A stretch of DNA of 64,000 bases from Eucalyptus grandis (Eukaryota > Streptophyta > Magnoliopsida > Myrtales > Myrtaceae), in contig NC_052617.1 of NCBI RefSeq assembly GCF_016545825.1, positions 55,384,472 to 55,448,471 on the forward strand. The letters are read 5' to 3'. The number at the start of each line of letters is the position of its first letter. The first letter of the stretch is position 1. This document shows, one piece after another, positions 1-11,140 of the stretch. Under the pieces are notes generated by a model. It made no database searches and was not told the DNA's origin. It was given only the letters and a program-made list of their open reading frames with translations. A program made the translations under genes and the position numbers.

Positions 1-299
1 TCCATTTGTAGTCAAGTTTTTACAAAGTTATTGTCCATATTAATAATCAACCAATCAAACACATTTCCTTCGATTAGTGAGGAGGAAAATAAAGTCCAAT
101 AGAAGTTCGTATTTCACAGGTGCTGGACTCACTTAACTAAGGCGCATCTTTTCACAGGAAAAAAAGAAACCGAGAATTTGTGCTGAGATCCTCCTAATTC
201 TTTGTAATTAAGGTGGCGTAGCATATATGTGGATATAATAGTAATTATCGCGCTAGAGCAAGTGCAACTAATTGGGTTGATCAACTGGCTACTCTACTT

Positions 300-655
300 A
301 CCAGGCCTGGCCCGGGCGTCCCTCACCTGATGCCAGTGAGTCAGTGACCTCTGCTGGCCATCGGCAAGGCCTTGCGGTGGCCGGTGGAGGGAAAGGGGAA
401 AAAACAAGGAAAAGAGAAGAAAAGAAGAAAAGAGGAAGAAATTTGAAAAAATAAAAATACTAAATTATTATTAAAAATTGTCATCGTCGGATGTGCCACG
501 TAACAAGGTTGGTGTCTATGTTAACGATTTTCGGCCAAAATTAGTCGAATAGACTTAATTGGAAAAACTGAAAGGCTTAAGATTGAATTTTAAAAAGTGC
601 AATAAGTTTAAAACTTTTTAAATAATTTTTCCTTGATACTTGTGCTTAGAAAGAT
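300..655. repeat. GC-core/AT-flank dispersed repeat, copy A
   Basis: A GC-rich stretch (about 300-400) passes into a purine-rich AG tract and then into AT-rich sequence. It contains the motif TTTTCGGCCAAAATT after a GTGCCACGTA motif. The same order of motifs is found, reverse-complemented, at 47,575-48,260, and a looser relative lies at 28,650-29,330. I read these as one dispersed non-coding family of unknown class. No terminal repeats or coding capacity could be defined. Nothing was recognised in 1-299 or in 656-811. Confidence 0.5.
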
Positions 656-811
656 GTTTGAATTCACTATCTTTCAATTGAAATTACCGACATATGCTAT
701 ATCGACATCCTAAATTACAGAATCTTGACGGAAGAGGGAAGTGGAAATCTGCCACGAAGATGAGTTTAGTAGACGTGTCTTTTGGATTTGGTTTGGTTAC
801 ACTTGTCATAA

Positions 812-1187
812 TTGTGGGCGGAGGTTAAATTGTACGCTCATTTGTGGCATAGCCTTGAGAATTTGCCTGTTATAGTTGATTCCCCTGATGTTGGGTTGCT
901 GAGATCCGCGCCACTTGATTTGCATTTAGCCCGAATGCTGATTGCGAAAAGCATGTTTCCAGGATTCTTTGTTTATGTAGATGTAGATGTTAAGAACTTG
1001 TTGAAGAGGACAAGCTACGAGTGTAGACTGCACATTCATTTCTAAGTTGCAAATGCATGAAGTGGTGAATAATAAGAAAGAGATCAACAAATTTGCTGAG
1101 TACTGCTGCGCTGTTAAAGGTGAGGGGTAAGCCACGAGTTCCAGGTTGTGTGCATACTTTGGGAATGAGAGATGTTGCTGAACTTTA
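812..1187 (+). pseudogene. Decayed coding fragment of unknown identity
   Basis: A run of 77 codons begins near 812 and reads as compact, globular-looking protein, for example LPVIVDSPDVGLLRSAPLDL and FPGFFVYVDVDVKNLLKR. Around 1,020 the frame breaks, and plausible coding continues in another frame (KLQMHEVVNNKKEINKFAEY), then in a third (GKPRVPGC, LGMRDVAEL). Conserved-looking protein across three frames suggests a decaying exon rather than chance, but I do not recognise the family. It lies on the same strand as, and about 100 bases before, the mutase-like pseudogene exon; I see no evidence that they were one gene. Confidence 0.4.
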
Positions 1188-1290
1188 AAATTTTCAATTT
1201 ACTACTATCTGAACGGTTCTCATTGAATCTTTTTTTTTGTCGGTATTTGGCTGTTAATTATGACTGTTTCACCCATAAAAAGATATTATC

Positions 1291-1380
1291 ATTATTTTGG
1301 ATACTGGAGGTGGAATTGCTTTGAATGTTCGGAGGACTGCGAAAGACTTGATAGCAGCAGGAGCTGCCGCTGTTTTCTAG
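1291..1380 (+). pseudogene. CPEP phosphonomutase-like pseudogene, proximal exon piece
   Basis: The stretch encodes DTGGGIALNVRRTAKDLIAA followed by GAAAVF and a stop. This matches the conserved DTGGGNALNV region of plant carboxyvinyl-carboxyphosphonate phosphorylmutase-like proteins, members of the PEP mutase/isocitrate lyase superfamily and TIM barrels acting on C-C or C-P bonds of small acids. The next expected residues (a CFLEDQ motif) are missing: the frame stops and ten bases later a copia element (1,391-6,147) is inserted. The rest of the gene resumes at 6,464. Upstream exons with the N-terminal part were not found. Confidence 0.75.
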
Positions 1381-1390
1381 GGGTACTATT

Positions 1391-1746
1391 TGTTGATTCT
1401 GATTAAAGCAGCAAAGAAGCAGAAAAACCAGAACTATAGATATCGAGGAAGAAAGATGAAAAAACAGAGGAAACAGAGAGAACAGAGCATGAAAACTGTC
1501 TTCTGCAGTTCTGATAAAAAAGTCAAGTACAGAACACGACTTAAACCAAAAAAAAATAACTGCACACACACACACACGTTCAGCTTGTAACTGCACCTGA
1601 ACAAGTGCTTAACTTCCTAAATAACACAACAACAACTGCATAACATAATTGACTAAGTGAGAAAAATAAACTAGAACAGTATAAAAAAACAGAACAGAGA
1701 AACTTTAGTCTAAAAACAGCAGTACTGATACATTAAAAAACCAACA
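1391..1746 (-). repeat. 3' LTR of copia element 1
   Basis: 356 bp, beginning TGTTGATTCTG and ending CCAACA on the + strand, thus TG...CA in both readings. It matches 5,791-6,147 nearly base for base, including a CA-dinucleotide run near 1,561-1,576. Confidence 0.95.
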
Positions 1747-1760
1747 AACTCCTCCTTGGA

Positions 1761-3328
1761 TCAGTAGCTGCTGCATACTCCAATTTTCTTTCTCAATGCT
1801 TCAAATCTTCCAGCTTGAAGTGGTTTAGTAAAAATATCAGCAAGTTGATCTTCAAATCTGCAATAAACCAGCATGACCTCACCATTTTGTTGCACCTCAC
1901 GTAGAAAGAAGAACTTGACCTTGAAATGCTTAGTTTTGCCATGAAAAACTGGGTTCTGAGATATTGCAATTGCAGCTTGGTTATCCACATTGATCTTGAT
2001 ACATTCATTGAAGTTCAGCCAAAGATCTTTCGTTATCTTCTTCAGCCATAAGGCTTGATTTGCTGCTGCAGTAGCAGCTATAAACTCTGATTCAGCAGTA
2101 GATTGAGCTACAATTTCTTGTTTTTTAGAACACCAAGTGAAACAAGCTGATCCTAAACTGAAACAGTACCCTGATGTACTCTTCATATCATCCATCGAGC
2201 CAGCCCAATCACTATCAGAATAACCTTGTAGATTGAATTCTTGACTCCTTCGAAACTTCACTCCAAAAAACATGGTTTCTTTCAAATACCTTAAAATCCT
2301 TTTAGCTGCAATCAAATGAAGCTGACTTGGATCACTCATAAATCTGGACAGAACACTTACAGCAAATAGAATGTCTGGTCTGGTTGCTATGAGGTACATG
2401 AGACAACCTATTAGACTTATGTACATCGAGACATCCACAGCTTCAGTTCCATCACTCTTCTGCAACTTCTCTTTTGCTGCCATAGGTGTACTGACACTTC
2501 GACATTCTTCCATCTGAAACTTCTTCAAAATTTCCTTTAAGTACTTCCTCTGACAAATGAAGATTTCATAAGGACTTTGCTTGATTTCCAGACCTAAGAA
2601 GTAAGCCATTTTTCCTAAGTCTGTCATCTCAAAACCAGTAAATAAGCCTTGCTTAACATTTTCTATCAGCTGAACATCATTTCCTGTTACCAAAAGATCA
2701 TCCACATATAGAGACAGAACTACCACACTATGATTCACTTTCTTAATATAAAGAGTGAACTCACTCAAGCTCCTTTTAAAACCTAAATCCAAAAGAGATA
2801 TCGATCAATTTTTCCATACCAGCTCTTGGAGCTTGCTTCAGTCCATATAAAGCTTTGTGCAATTTGTATACACTCTCTTTTTGCCCTTTAACACAGAACC
2901 CTTCAGGTTGTTCAATAAAAATTTCCTCTTCAAGCTCACCATTTAGAAATGCAGACTTGACATCAAGCTGAAAAATAGTCCAACCCTTCTCGGCTGCAAC
3001 AGCTAACAAGAGTCTTACTGTGTCCAGCCTTGCAACTGGAGCAAAAGTTTCAGAATAGTCTACTCCCCATACCTGAGCATAGCCTTTAACAACCAGCCTT
3101 GCTTTATACTTGTTAACAGAGCCATCAGGATTGAGTTTTTTTTCTAAAGACCCATTTAACTCCAATTACATTCTTATTTAATGGCCTGTCTACCAATTCC
3201 CAAGTCTGATTTTTTTGAATCATTTTCATCTCCTCCGCATTGCTGCAAACCACTTCGATCTTCCTTGGCTTCAGCAAAATTTGATGGTTCGAGCACAACC
3301 ACATTACTCCTTTCATAGATCTCAGCAA
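1761..3328 (-). pseudogene. Copia 1 reverse transcriptase and RNase H region
   Basis: The reverse transcriptase starts near 3,328 with an NQTWELVDRP-like motif, passes through [24 protein letters not shown] and [19 protein letters not shown], and reaches the catalytic YVDD box (LSLYVDDLLVTGND) in the second open frame (1,761-2,792). RNase H follows, with TAESEFIAA, NVDNQAAI and the C-terminal ADIFTKPL box typical of copia polyproteins. The region is split into three frames (breaks near 3,150 and 2,780), so no full product can be made. Role in the family: minus- and plus-strand cDNA synthesis in the virus-like particle. Confidence 0.9.
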
Positions 3329-3754
3329 GTGTCCTTGTGCCTCTTACAGTTCATCATCTATACTTTCTTCCATTTCCCCGTAATTTCATTAGTCTCCACA
3401 TCAGTTTCAGGTTGTCTTTCAAAGTGCTTCAATTCAGTGTTCCTTCCATTTAACCAATTCCATTCATCTTCCTCTAAGAACATAACATCTCTCGCTCACA
3501 AAATCTTCCTTGTCTTTGGATAGAAAATTCGGTAAGCTTTTGATTGAGAGCTATATCCAACAAAAATTCCAATCTCAGCCTTTTTATCAAGCTTATCCCT
3601 TTTGACATCAGGAATATGAGTATAACACAAACTTTCAAAAACCTTCAAATTTTTCACAGAAGGTTTAGTGTCTTGCCAGCCCTCGAGAGGTGTTAGTTTC
3701 TCTAAAGCTTTTGTAGGTAATCTATTTAAAAGAAATACAGCAGTGTTGGCTACC

Positions 3755-4556
3755 TCAGCCCAAAACTTTTAGGCAAATTCTTTCCCGCATCAAACATCCG
3801 GCCATCTCCATAATGCTTCTATTTTTCCTCTCACTAACCCCATTCTGTTGAGGTGAGTAAGGGGCTGTAAATTGTTGTACAATTCCAGCTTGCTCACAAA
3901 TCAATTTGAATTTGTTAGCTGTATACTCAGATCCATTGTCTGACCTGAGAGCTTTGATTCTCTTCCCACTTTGATTTTCAACTAATGCTTTAAACTTCAT
4001 AAATACATCAGCTACTTCAGTCTTAGCTTGCAGAAAATAGATCCAGCTCATTCTAGTCAGATCATCAGTAAAAGTAATAAAATACCTGCTTCCATTTAAA
4101 GAAGGTTCGAGACATAGGTCCACACACATCAGTGTGAACTAATTCCAGCTTTTGATATGTCTTCGAGACTCCTCCTTTGAAGGGAAATCTGGTTTGTTTT
4201 CCAAGAAGGCAGGTTCTGCATTGTGGAAGCTCTTCCTTCAAGTTTGGTAAATCATCTACCAGGCCATTTCTCTGCATAACCAGCATACTCCTCCTATGAA
4301 CATGCCCCAATCTTTTGTGCCACAGCTCTATATTCTCTTCTGTACACTTCAAAGCCATCTGCTCCATCTCATTTGGCTTGAACACAAAACTTTTATCCCT
4401 CATTTGAACTCTCAAGACTTCATTGCTGTCAGTATCTTTAATGAGACATTCCCTTCCTTCGAACTTCACTATATAGCCCTTCTCCACTAACCGACCAACA
4501 CTTAACGATTCTCGGTCAATGTTTGGCACAAAGAGGACATCCCTGATTAACTTCAC
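3755..4556 (-). pseudogene. Copia 1 integrase region
   Basis: Two overlapping open frames. The upstream one (4,065-4,556) holds the GAG-pre-integrase zinc-binding domain (HKRLGHVHRRSM ... CRTCLLGKQTRFPF) and LVHTDVCGPM. The downstream one (3,755-4,129) holds the integrase core, including ALRSDNGSEYTANKF and PYSPQQNGVSERKNR, which supply the second D and the E of the D,D35E triad. A frame break near 4,100 lies in the core, and another near 3,755 leaves 3,330-3,754 without an open frame although it should encode the integrase C-terminus. Nonfunctional as it stands. Confidence 0.88.
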
Positions 4557-4592
4557 CCCTTGGTTTCCTTTAACAGCAACTACACCTTTACC

Positions 4593-5716
4593 CTAAACTT
4601 CAATATGATGTCCATTGCCAATTCTGACTTTGGACTTTACTGTTTTGTTTATGCTCTTGAATAGCTCTAAGTTGCCAGTCATGTGATTAGTACAACCACT
4701 ATCTATCAGCCATGTACTATTTTCGACTGAATATTCACCAGCTGAAGCAACAAATAAGTGCTCTTCATCAACTTCACTCACTGCCACTTGTGCTTCTCCT
4801 GTTTGCTGATAAGCTTTCCCTTTGCAAATAGCTTCCATATGACCCAACTTGTGGCATCTTCTGCACCTCGCATCTGGCCTTTTCCAGCATCTAAAGGACT
4901 GATGGTTGGTTCCACCACAGTACTGACATGGCCTTTTATTATTTTTCCATTTGCTAGATCTACCAGCATTTCCTTCTTTTGGTAAAAATTTCGAATCAGC
5001 AACATTTCCCTTAAACTGAATCCATTTCTTCCCTTTGCCTCCATCATTTTGCTTTACTTTGGCTTGCAATGCCCCCTCAACATGATTTTCTCTCCTCATT
5101 AGTCTTCTTTGCTCCTGTGCTCGCAAAGCATTCAGCAACTCTCGCAAGTTTTATATCAGCCAAGTCCCTTGTGTTTTCCGAGAAGCTATAGTAGCTTCAA
5201 ATTTTTCTGGAAGAGACACTAGGATCTTCCGAACAAGCCTATCATCCCTCAAGTCGGTTCCCAAAACTCGATTTTATCAGCTATTCCCACTAGCCTATCT
5301 CGAGTATTCCTTCACGACTCGCATTCCTTCATCTGCTGTCTCTCAAATTCTCTCAAGAGATTCAGCACCTTCATATCTCTTATCTTCTCATCTCCTTCAT
5401 ATTCTTCCTTCAAGAAATCCCATATGACCTTCGCAGAGTCACACTTCATAATTCTGGTGAAGATGGTAGGTGAGACAGCATCATACAGTGCAAGATTTTG
5501 CCTTGGCTTTCCTTGTGGTTCTCTTTTATGAAGCTTGATTTGATTCATGGTCGGATTATTTGGAAGTGGAGCAACTTCATAGTCATCCTCCACAGCTTCC
5601 CACAGATCATGACCCTCCAGAAATGCTTTCATTTTAACAGCCCATGCTTGATAATTCTCTCCAGTAAATACTGGAGAAGCCATCGCAGAAAAACCACTTG
5701 AACCTGTCTCCATCAC
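4593..5716 (-). pseudogene. Copia 1 gag and protease region
   Basis: The start at 5,716 gives a gag N-terminus with FTGENYQAWAVKMKAFLEG, typical of copia gag (DUF4219/UBN2-like). After a break between 5,312 and 5,147 the second half resumes with two zinc-knuckle-like clusters (CQYCGGTNHQSFRC and CRRCHKLGHMEAIC), then the aspartic protease motif STWLIDSGCTNHMTG with the catalytic DSG. The frame ends just before the integrase region. Expected role: RNA packaging and polyprotein cleavage. Broken by at least one frameshift. Confidence 0.88.
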
Positions 5717-5777
5717 CCTCTAACCTCTTTGCACTACAATACTTGCTTCACTTCACAGTCCCTCAAGATCATTTGAT

Positions 5778-5790
5778 GCTCTAATACCAC
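5778..5790 (-). other. Primer-binding site of copia element 1
   Basis: Read on the minus strand this is TGGTATTAGAGC, one base away from TGGTATCAGAGC, the common copia primer-binding site complementary to initiator tRNA-Met. It lies one base inside the 5' LTR, as expected. Confidence 0.85.
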
Positions 5791-6147
5791 TATTGATTCT
5801 GATTAAAGCAGCAAAGAAGTAGAAAAACCAGAACTATAGATATCGAGGAAGAAAGATGAAAAAACAGAGGAAACAGAGAGAACAGAGCATGGAAACTGTC
5901 TTCTGCAGTTCTGATAAAAAAGTCAAGTACAGAACACGACTTAAACCAAAAAAAAATAACTGCACACACACACACATGTTCAACTTGTAACTGCACCTGA
6001 ACAAGTGCTTAACTTCCTAAATAACACAACAACAACTGCATAACATAATTGACTAAGTGAGAAAAATAAACTAGAACAGTATAAAAAAACAGAACAGAGA
6101 AACTTTAGTCTAAAAAACAGCAGTACTGATACATAAAAAAACCAACA
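5791..6147 (-). repeat. 5' LTR of copia element 1
   Basis: 357 bp, near-identical to 1,391-1,746. The terminal dinucleotide at 5,791-5,792 is TA instead of TG, a single change at the LTR inner end. Confidence 0.95.
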
Positions 6148-6463
6148 CTATTTTCAGCCGAGAGAGGTATAATGCTGCTCCTTCTACGAAGCTCTCAGCC
6201 TTTTCTTTTAATTACTCACTACATGAGCGCTGAAGTTCTATTATGAACTACCTAGTCCCAAATTGTAAATTAGTCAAGTTTCAGCCTATGTTTCAGTTTT
6301 AGATATGTTGAATTTTAATCAGTCGGACATTCAGTGAAAGAAGTTATTACAAGTATACACCTTGTTAGCAAATTCTGGGTCAACTGTCATTCTTTGAGTT
6401 AGTTGTTCCTGAATTCTGTCTGACAACTGTGCATCTACTGATTTCAAATTACTTCCTCTTCAG

Positions 6464-8201
6464 GATCAAGCATGGCCAAAGAAGTGTGGCTGATAAGTAT
6501 CATTATCATTGTCATTTCAGGGCATATGCGTGGTAAGCAGGTATACAAGCCTGCCCTTGGTGAATTTCAGCTGTGATTTTCTCTTTCGAAACTCAGGAGC
6601 ATAGAAACACATAAAACTGTGATTCCTCTCAAACTGCCTCATTTATTGGTCATACCAGGTGATGAGCATGCTGATAAAATAGCATCTGCAGGGGATGCTA
6701 TTGGGAATTCTGACTTCTTCCTCATGGCTAGGACCAATGCACATGCAACATCAGCCAAAAACTGCTCTGTCTGATGCCATTGTAAGGGTTAATCTTTACA
6801 TGGAGGTACTAGTAGACTGATCCTCTGCTTCTTGTCATGATCTACTGGGGAGTGAGGCTTCTGTTCGTTGTGAAGCAGAAATTCTGGTCTAAGAGGGCAT
6901 CGCAGGGTCATCCCGTGCTGAGACACGGGTTTACAGTGAAAATGCGGACCTCTTTCCTGACATTATTACAGTATTCAAGTGATGACTAGATGTTCAACCC
7001 AAAGTTAATAACAAGAAATAGATATTTTGGCATCTTAGTATTGATAGATCTCCACTTTTGTAATCCTATACCTCCATTTCTCCAGGAACTCATGCAACTT
7101 CTGCCATAATTCAAGTGTAGATTATATCATATGACTTCTTAGTTTGTGTTCCATTTGCCTCTCCTTTAACCCTTGCACTCTTGACGCTCATTATCACCCA
7201 TGATTTCCCGTACTGCTCTCTGCATCATAAGGAATTCAGCCATGACGCTTACTGACGAAACCATCCCAGGTAAGTTATACATTTTTAGACTGGTCGTGAA
7301 CGTGGCTTGTGAAGTCAAAATTAGAGCCTTTTCGGTTGGAACTGAGGTGATTGAGCTCAATTGTTTACTTCAGGCAGGGATACAATTGCTCTTCATGAAT
7401 CCGCTCGAGAAGGCATTTGCTGTCTAATGCTCTGTCTGAAGAAGGAAAAAGGAAAGTAAATATCAGCAACTTATCCTGACCTTTCAAATGTTTGCATGAT
7501 GATTTCTGGCATTTGCTGTCTAATGCTCTGTCTGAAGAAGGAAAAAGGAAAGTAAATATCAGCAACATATCCTGACCTTTCAAATGTTTGCATGATGATT
7601 TCTGTCAAATTTTCATTTTACTATGTGAATCCATTCATCGTTTCTTAGCATGCGCTGGATGGTCAAGTTGTTCGGACAATGTTTATTGGTGTTTCAAGAC
7701 ACTACAAAATGGAGCATAATGTTTCCTCCGAAAGCATTGATAGAATTTCGTTTGAAATGAATAATGGAAATCATTTTTTTGGGGTTTCTTAACTCCTGTT
7801 GTTTATTGTAATAAAAGTCGCCGGCAGGAGCTGATGGATGCTTTGTGGAGGCACCAAGGGATGACGATGAGCTCAAGGAGATAGGACAGGACGGTGTACG
7901 AGAGGCTACAGGGTATGCAATATGATTGAAGGTAAAGTCACACCATTGACCGCTGCCGAGGAGCTGAAAGAGATGGGCTTTCATTTGATCGTGCGCCCCG
8001 TGCACGGTGCTCTATGCTTGAGCGCGCACCATTGTCGATGTCCTCAAGTCCTTGAAAGAGAAGGGAACTACAAGAGAGCATCTCGACAAGATGCCCATGT
8101 CTGAGGAATTTAACCAGTTGGTCGGAGCTTGGAGTCCTGGTTCAATCTCGAACGACGGTGCTCTGAATTTAAGGAGCGCTGTCGGAGTAAATTCACAGTG
8201 A
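6464..8201 (+). pseudogene. CPEP phosphonomutase-like pseudogene, distal exons
   Basis: The gene continues after the copia insertion. Pieces in order: 6,464-6,489 (DQAWPKKCG), 6,521-6,540 (HMRGKQ, with donor GTATAC), 6,649-6,805 (EHADKIASAGDAIGNSDFF, MARTNAHATSAK, then VNLYME after a one-base slip), and 7,828-8,201 (FVEAPRDDDELKEIG, CNMIEGKVTPLTAAEELKEM, then a slip into VDVLKSLKEKG, HLDKMPMSEEFNQLV and a terminal stop at 8,199). Order and spacing agree with the plant chloroplast-targeted mutase-like family. The small insertions, a lost splice site near 6,489, a lost acceptor near 6,648 and the copia insertion mark it as dead. The 1-kb intron (6,806-7,827) holds the 96-bp duplication. Confidence 0.82.
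7412..7603. repeat. 96-bp tandem duplication
   Basis: Two adjacent units (7,412-7,507 and 7,508-7,603), each starting GGCATTTGCTGTCTAATGC, are almost identical over the full 96 bases; the only difference I see is T/A in the middle (CAACTTATC versus CAACATATC). It lies in an intron of the mutase-like pseudogene. Confidence 0.95.
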
Positions 8202-9393
8202 CTGCGAAAGCCGAAAGTAATCGAATATGTGCGACAACATTTGAATTCCAATTTCCAGTTTCCCCCAAGGCTTCTAACACATAACGACCCACGCATTTGC
8301 ATGAGAGATGCACCGGTTAGAGTGTTAGAACTCTTTTCAATATGAATGCTTTTGCTAAGTAATTACGTATCAACTTTTTTTTTTATTATTTTAAGTAAGT
8401 CTGTCTCTCTAATGGCCGACGATTCCAGCAACAGAAGATTATTATGCTGCCCTAAAAAATTATCTGAACTTGGCAATTCTTCAGTCAAAGAAACTTGGCA
8501 ATTCAAGAAAGCACCATGGCAATTCAAGAAGGCACCATGCCTGACTACGCACAGTAGACGCGTTAAGAAGCATAGCATAAACACGCTTATCTGAACTTTC
8601 GTCTCTTGCACCGCCCGAGTTAAACACGCTTATTTGGCTTTTCAAAAGGAAGAGTGAAAAGCCAGAATGGAATTAGGAAAGCACAGCCGCATTGCAATTG
8701 CTACGAACTTTCGTCTCTGCACCAGGCATGACCACAGGCCGAAGCAAATACCTTAAATAGCAGAGCATAAACATGGCAAGGTACAGAATCGTTTCCATCG
8801 GAGAGAGTTATCAAGTACTAAGAACTCATCAAAGATTCCTTCACTGGTGCTCGATACGGGTGTACTTGACTCGGCGTTCCATATTAACGCTTCTCGATTG
8901 GAAGACTGAGGAGCTAAAGAGGGCAAGCTGGATTTTTTGTTGGGTATATTTGATGTAGTAGGCTTTGAGCTGTATTTACTTTTTCTGGGGTAAACTACTT
9001 GGAACTCAATTCAAAACTTAATTGAATATAAATAATACTCATCGCCACAGACTATCGACTACCACTCCAGAAGGACAATGCATAGAATCAATAGATATCT
9101 AGATATGGACATTTATGGCCGGCATCCATCAAAGTTTCGTAATATCATAAGCGGTAAGCAAATTCAACCGAATCTCAACAACTAGATATGTATTAATGTG
9201 GGGTAAGGAACAATGAAAAGAAAAGAAAAACTCAACCCACCAAAGTGCTATAAATTTATAGGGGCTCCATTTTAGCTGTTCGTGCAATCGTTACAAACCT
9301 TCGTAAAGACCCGTGCTCTGCGCCGCATTATTGATTTCGATCGGTTGAGAACTCTTTCTGGTGAGATAAGTCTTCAAGCGATTATCCGCAGAA
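8202..9393. other. No gene recognised
   Basis: I see no convincing coding region. There are short internal similarities: GGCAATTCAAGAA repeated near 8,498 and 8,519, and ACTTTCGTCTC repeated near 8,597 and 8,706. A short stretch near 8,850-8,990 reads like protein (SLVLDTGVLDSAFHINASRL) but breaks at once. Confidence 0.5.
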
Positions 9394-9576
9394 CTAGCTG
9401 AATTCCCATGTCTGGCACAAAGAACATGTTCACCGCAGTCGATTGCGACACTTTGGCTCTATGCTGAGACTGCCGCGGTGAACTTGTTCTCGGCAAATAG
9501 CCAACAGTTGGTCGCAGCAATCGCAACTGGCTACAGCGAACTTGTTCTTCATGCTAAATATGGGAAATTCAGCTAA
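9394..9576. repeat. Fold-back (imperfect inverted repeat)
   Basis: The left arm 9,394-9,450 (CTAGCTGAATTCCCATG ... GATTGCGAC) is complementary, with mismatches and a short insertion, to 9,511-9,576 (GTCGCAGCAATCGCAACTGG ... GAAATTCAGCTAA). A middle segment at 9,465-9,505 (TGCCGCGGTGAACTTGTTCT) is also complementary to the left arm. The whole could fold into a hairpin of about 180 bases. It could be a miniature fold-back transposon or a small-RNA precursor; I recognise no known miRNA in it. Confidence 0.6.
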
Positions 9577-10049
9577 TCTAAGCCACGGCCAGTCAGCTTG
9601 AAGACACTCATCACACCTGGAAGAGTCATGGCAGTCTCTACCGATCGAAACGATAATGCCACGTCGTGACCCTTGACAAAAATGTCAAGCATCTCGATGT
9701 TATCACAATCGGTTATTTCGTCACTGTCTCACTCTCTCACGTCTCCGCCTTAGATTTCGCCAGATTTAGACCGAATCTCCATCCTTCCACAAGCTCTTCG
9801 ACGCCGACTCGCCACCTTCCTCAACTCTTGAGTCTCTAGCTCAGACTCGTCCTTGAAATCCCGGAAATCAACCTCGGGATCATCTTTTCCACGCACCGAC
9901 GGCTTCCGGTTTGGCCTACCTCTTCGAGTGCTTGCCCGACGATTTCTTCAGATCGGGCCCATATGAAATCCGCAGTCGATTCGCGAGACGTCTGGTCTGG
10001 GATGGAAATCGGGAGACAATAGCACCTCGCTTAAACGGTACGAGAAGAC
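9577..10049. other. No gene recognised
   Basis: C/T-rich sequence at 9,720-9,850 passes into a 69-codon open frame on the plus strand starting near 9,911 whose end runs into the repeat arm at 10,050. Base composition resembles a plant 5' leader and first exon, but I recognise no domain. The adjoining repeat boundary would have cut any gene here. Confidence 0.35.
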
Positions 10050-10356
10050 CAGCAGGAGTAACAACAAAAAAGCTGGCTAACGATCAGAGCTTGCTTCAGT
10101 CTGGTGATCGGAGGAAATGAATTTCAGATAGTTTGCAGAGAATTGCATTTGGGGTTTATTTTTTTGTTCGAATATTTAATAAAGTCCGTTTGGTGGGATG
10201 CGTAATTTATTTGGTTGACAGAGGAGTAGAGAAAGGTTGTTACAAAATTCCAATCTCTGAAATGCCTCGTCACCATCATCCCCTAGGCCCCTAGCTACTA
10301 CTGTTCAAATCAAGGAGGAGTAGAATTGTGTAGTGATGGGTACAGAAAATAGAATT

Positions 10357-10357
<1 letters not shown>

Positions 10358-10382
<25 letters not shown>
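10358..10382. repeat. (GA)n microsatellite
   Basis: About twelve GA units in a row. The right arm has no comparable GA run at the equivalent place (near 35,920), so it expanded or was lost in one arm. Confidence 0.95.
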
Positions 10383-10388
<6 letters not shown>

Positions 10389-11140
10389 AAATAGGTGTGA
10401 TGGACTCAGCCGAAAAAGAGCAACAACTCAAATTGATTAGAGGAGAAGAAAAGGGGCGCGCAAGGGACAATGACAAAATGGGTTTAAGTTGGGCTTGTTT
10501 AGTTCATAGTCGGATTAGTAAGTTTTGGATTTAATAAGGCTTAATAAGCTTTTTGCTTGAGGCTTCATGAGCTTAGATTTCAAAATGGACTTGAGCAAAT
10601 AAGCTCATTTCATTTATAAGGCCTTTCATATTTTCTGTGACCTGGACATGCGAGGTCCAAGCTGGGTCCAAATTCGGACTAAGCCCAAGGGCCTAGCCCG
10701 GGTCTTTATTTCCGGAAAATAATAAAAAATTCAGGAGATGGAAGAATTTGAAAGAACTCATGCGATTGAGGACCTTTGGCCCTCAACTCAACATTACCTC
10801 TAAACTCCTCTTTTCCCCAACACTCATTCGGGAGTGTTGTGACAAGATGCACTCATAGAGATGGCTATTCTACCAATGTAAGTAGCTATCCTTACTTTCT
10901 AGTCCCAAATAAATTGAGTGAAAGTCCATGATCAATGATCAAAGGATTTTGGGGCAGGGCTGTGGTAAAATTCTTTTGCACCACACTCAGGCTGGGAGAG
11001 GAATAGATATGGCTAGCCTTCTTTTCCTCTTGTTCTTTCTTTATTCCTCCAAAAAAAATTTCTAGCTTTATTGTTTTTACCAATATTCTTTCCTCATTTA
11101 ACCGTGAAAATTTCATATAATAAACATAGATTAATTCTAC

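Larger units (their letters stand above)
1391..6147 (-). mobile_element. Ty1/copia LTR retrotransposon 1 (near full length)
   Basis: A 4,757-bp element on the minus strand with LTRs at both ends. It is flanked by the perfect 5-bp target-site duplication CTATT (1,386-1,390 and 6,148-6,152). The primer-binding site lies just inside the 5' LTR and a purine tract (AAGGAGGAGTT on the minus strand, 1,747-1,757) just inside the 3' LTR. Domain order gag, protease, integrase, reverse transcriptase, RNase H is that of copia elements. The two LTRs differ by about six substitutions and one single-base indel by my count, so the insertion is fairly recent, yet the polyprotein frame is broken in several places. 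It interrupts the CPEP phosphonomutase-like gene. Confidence 0.95.
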
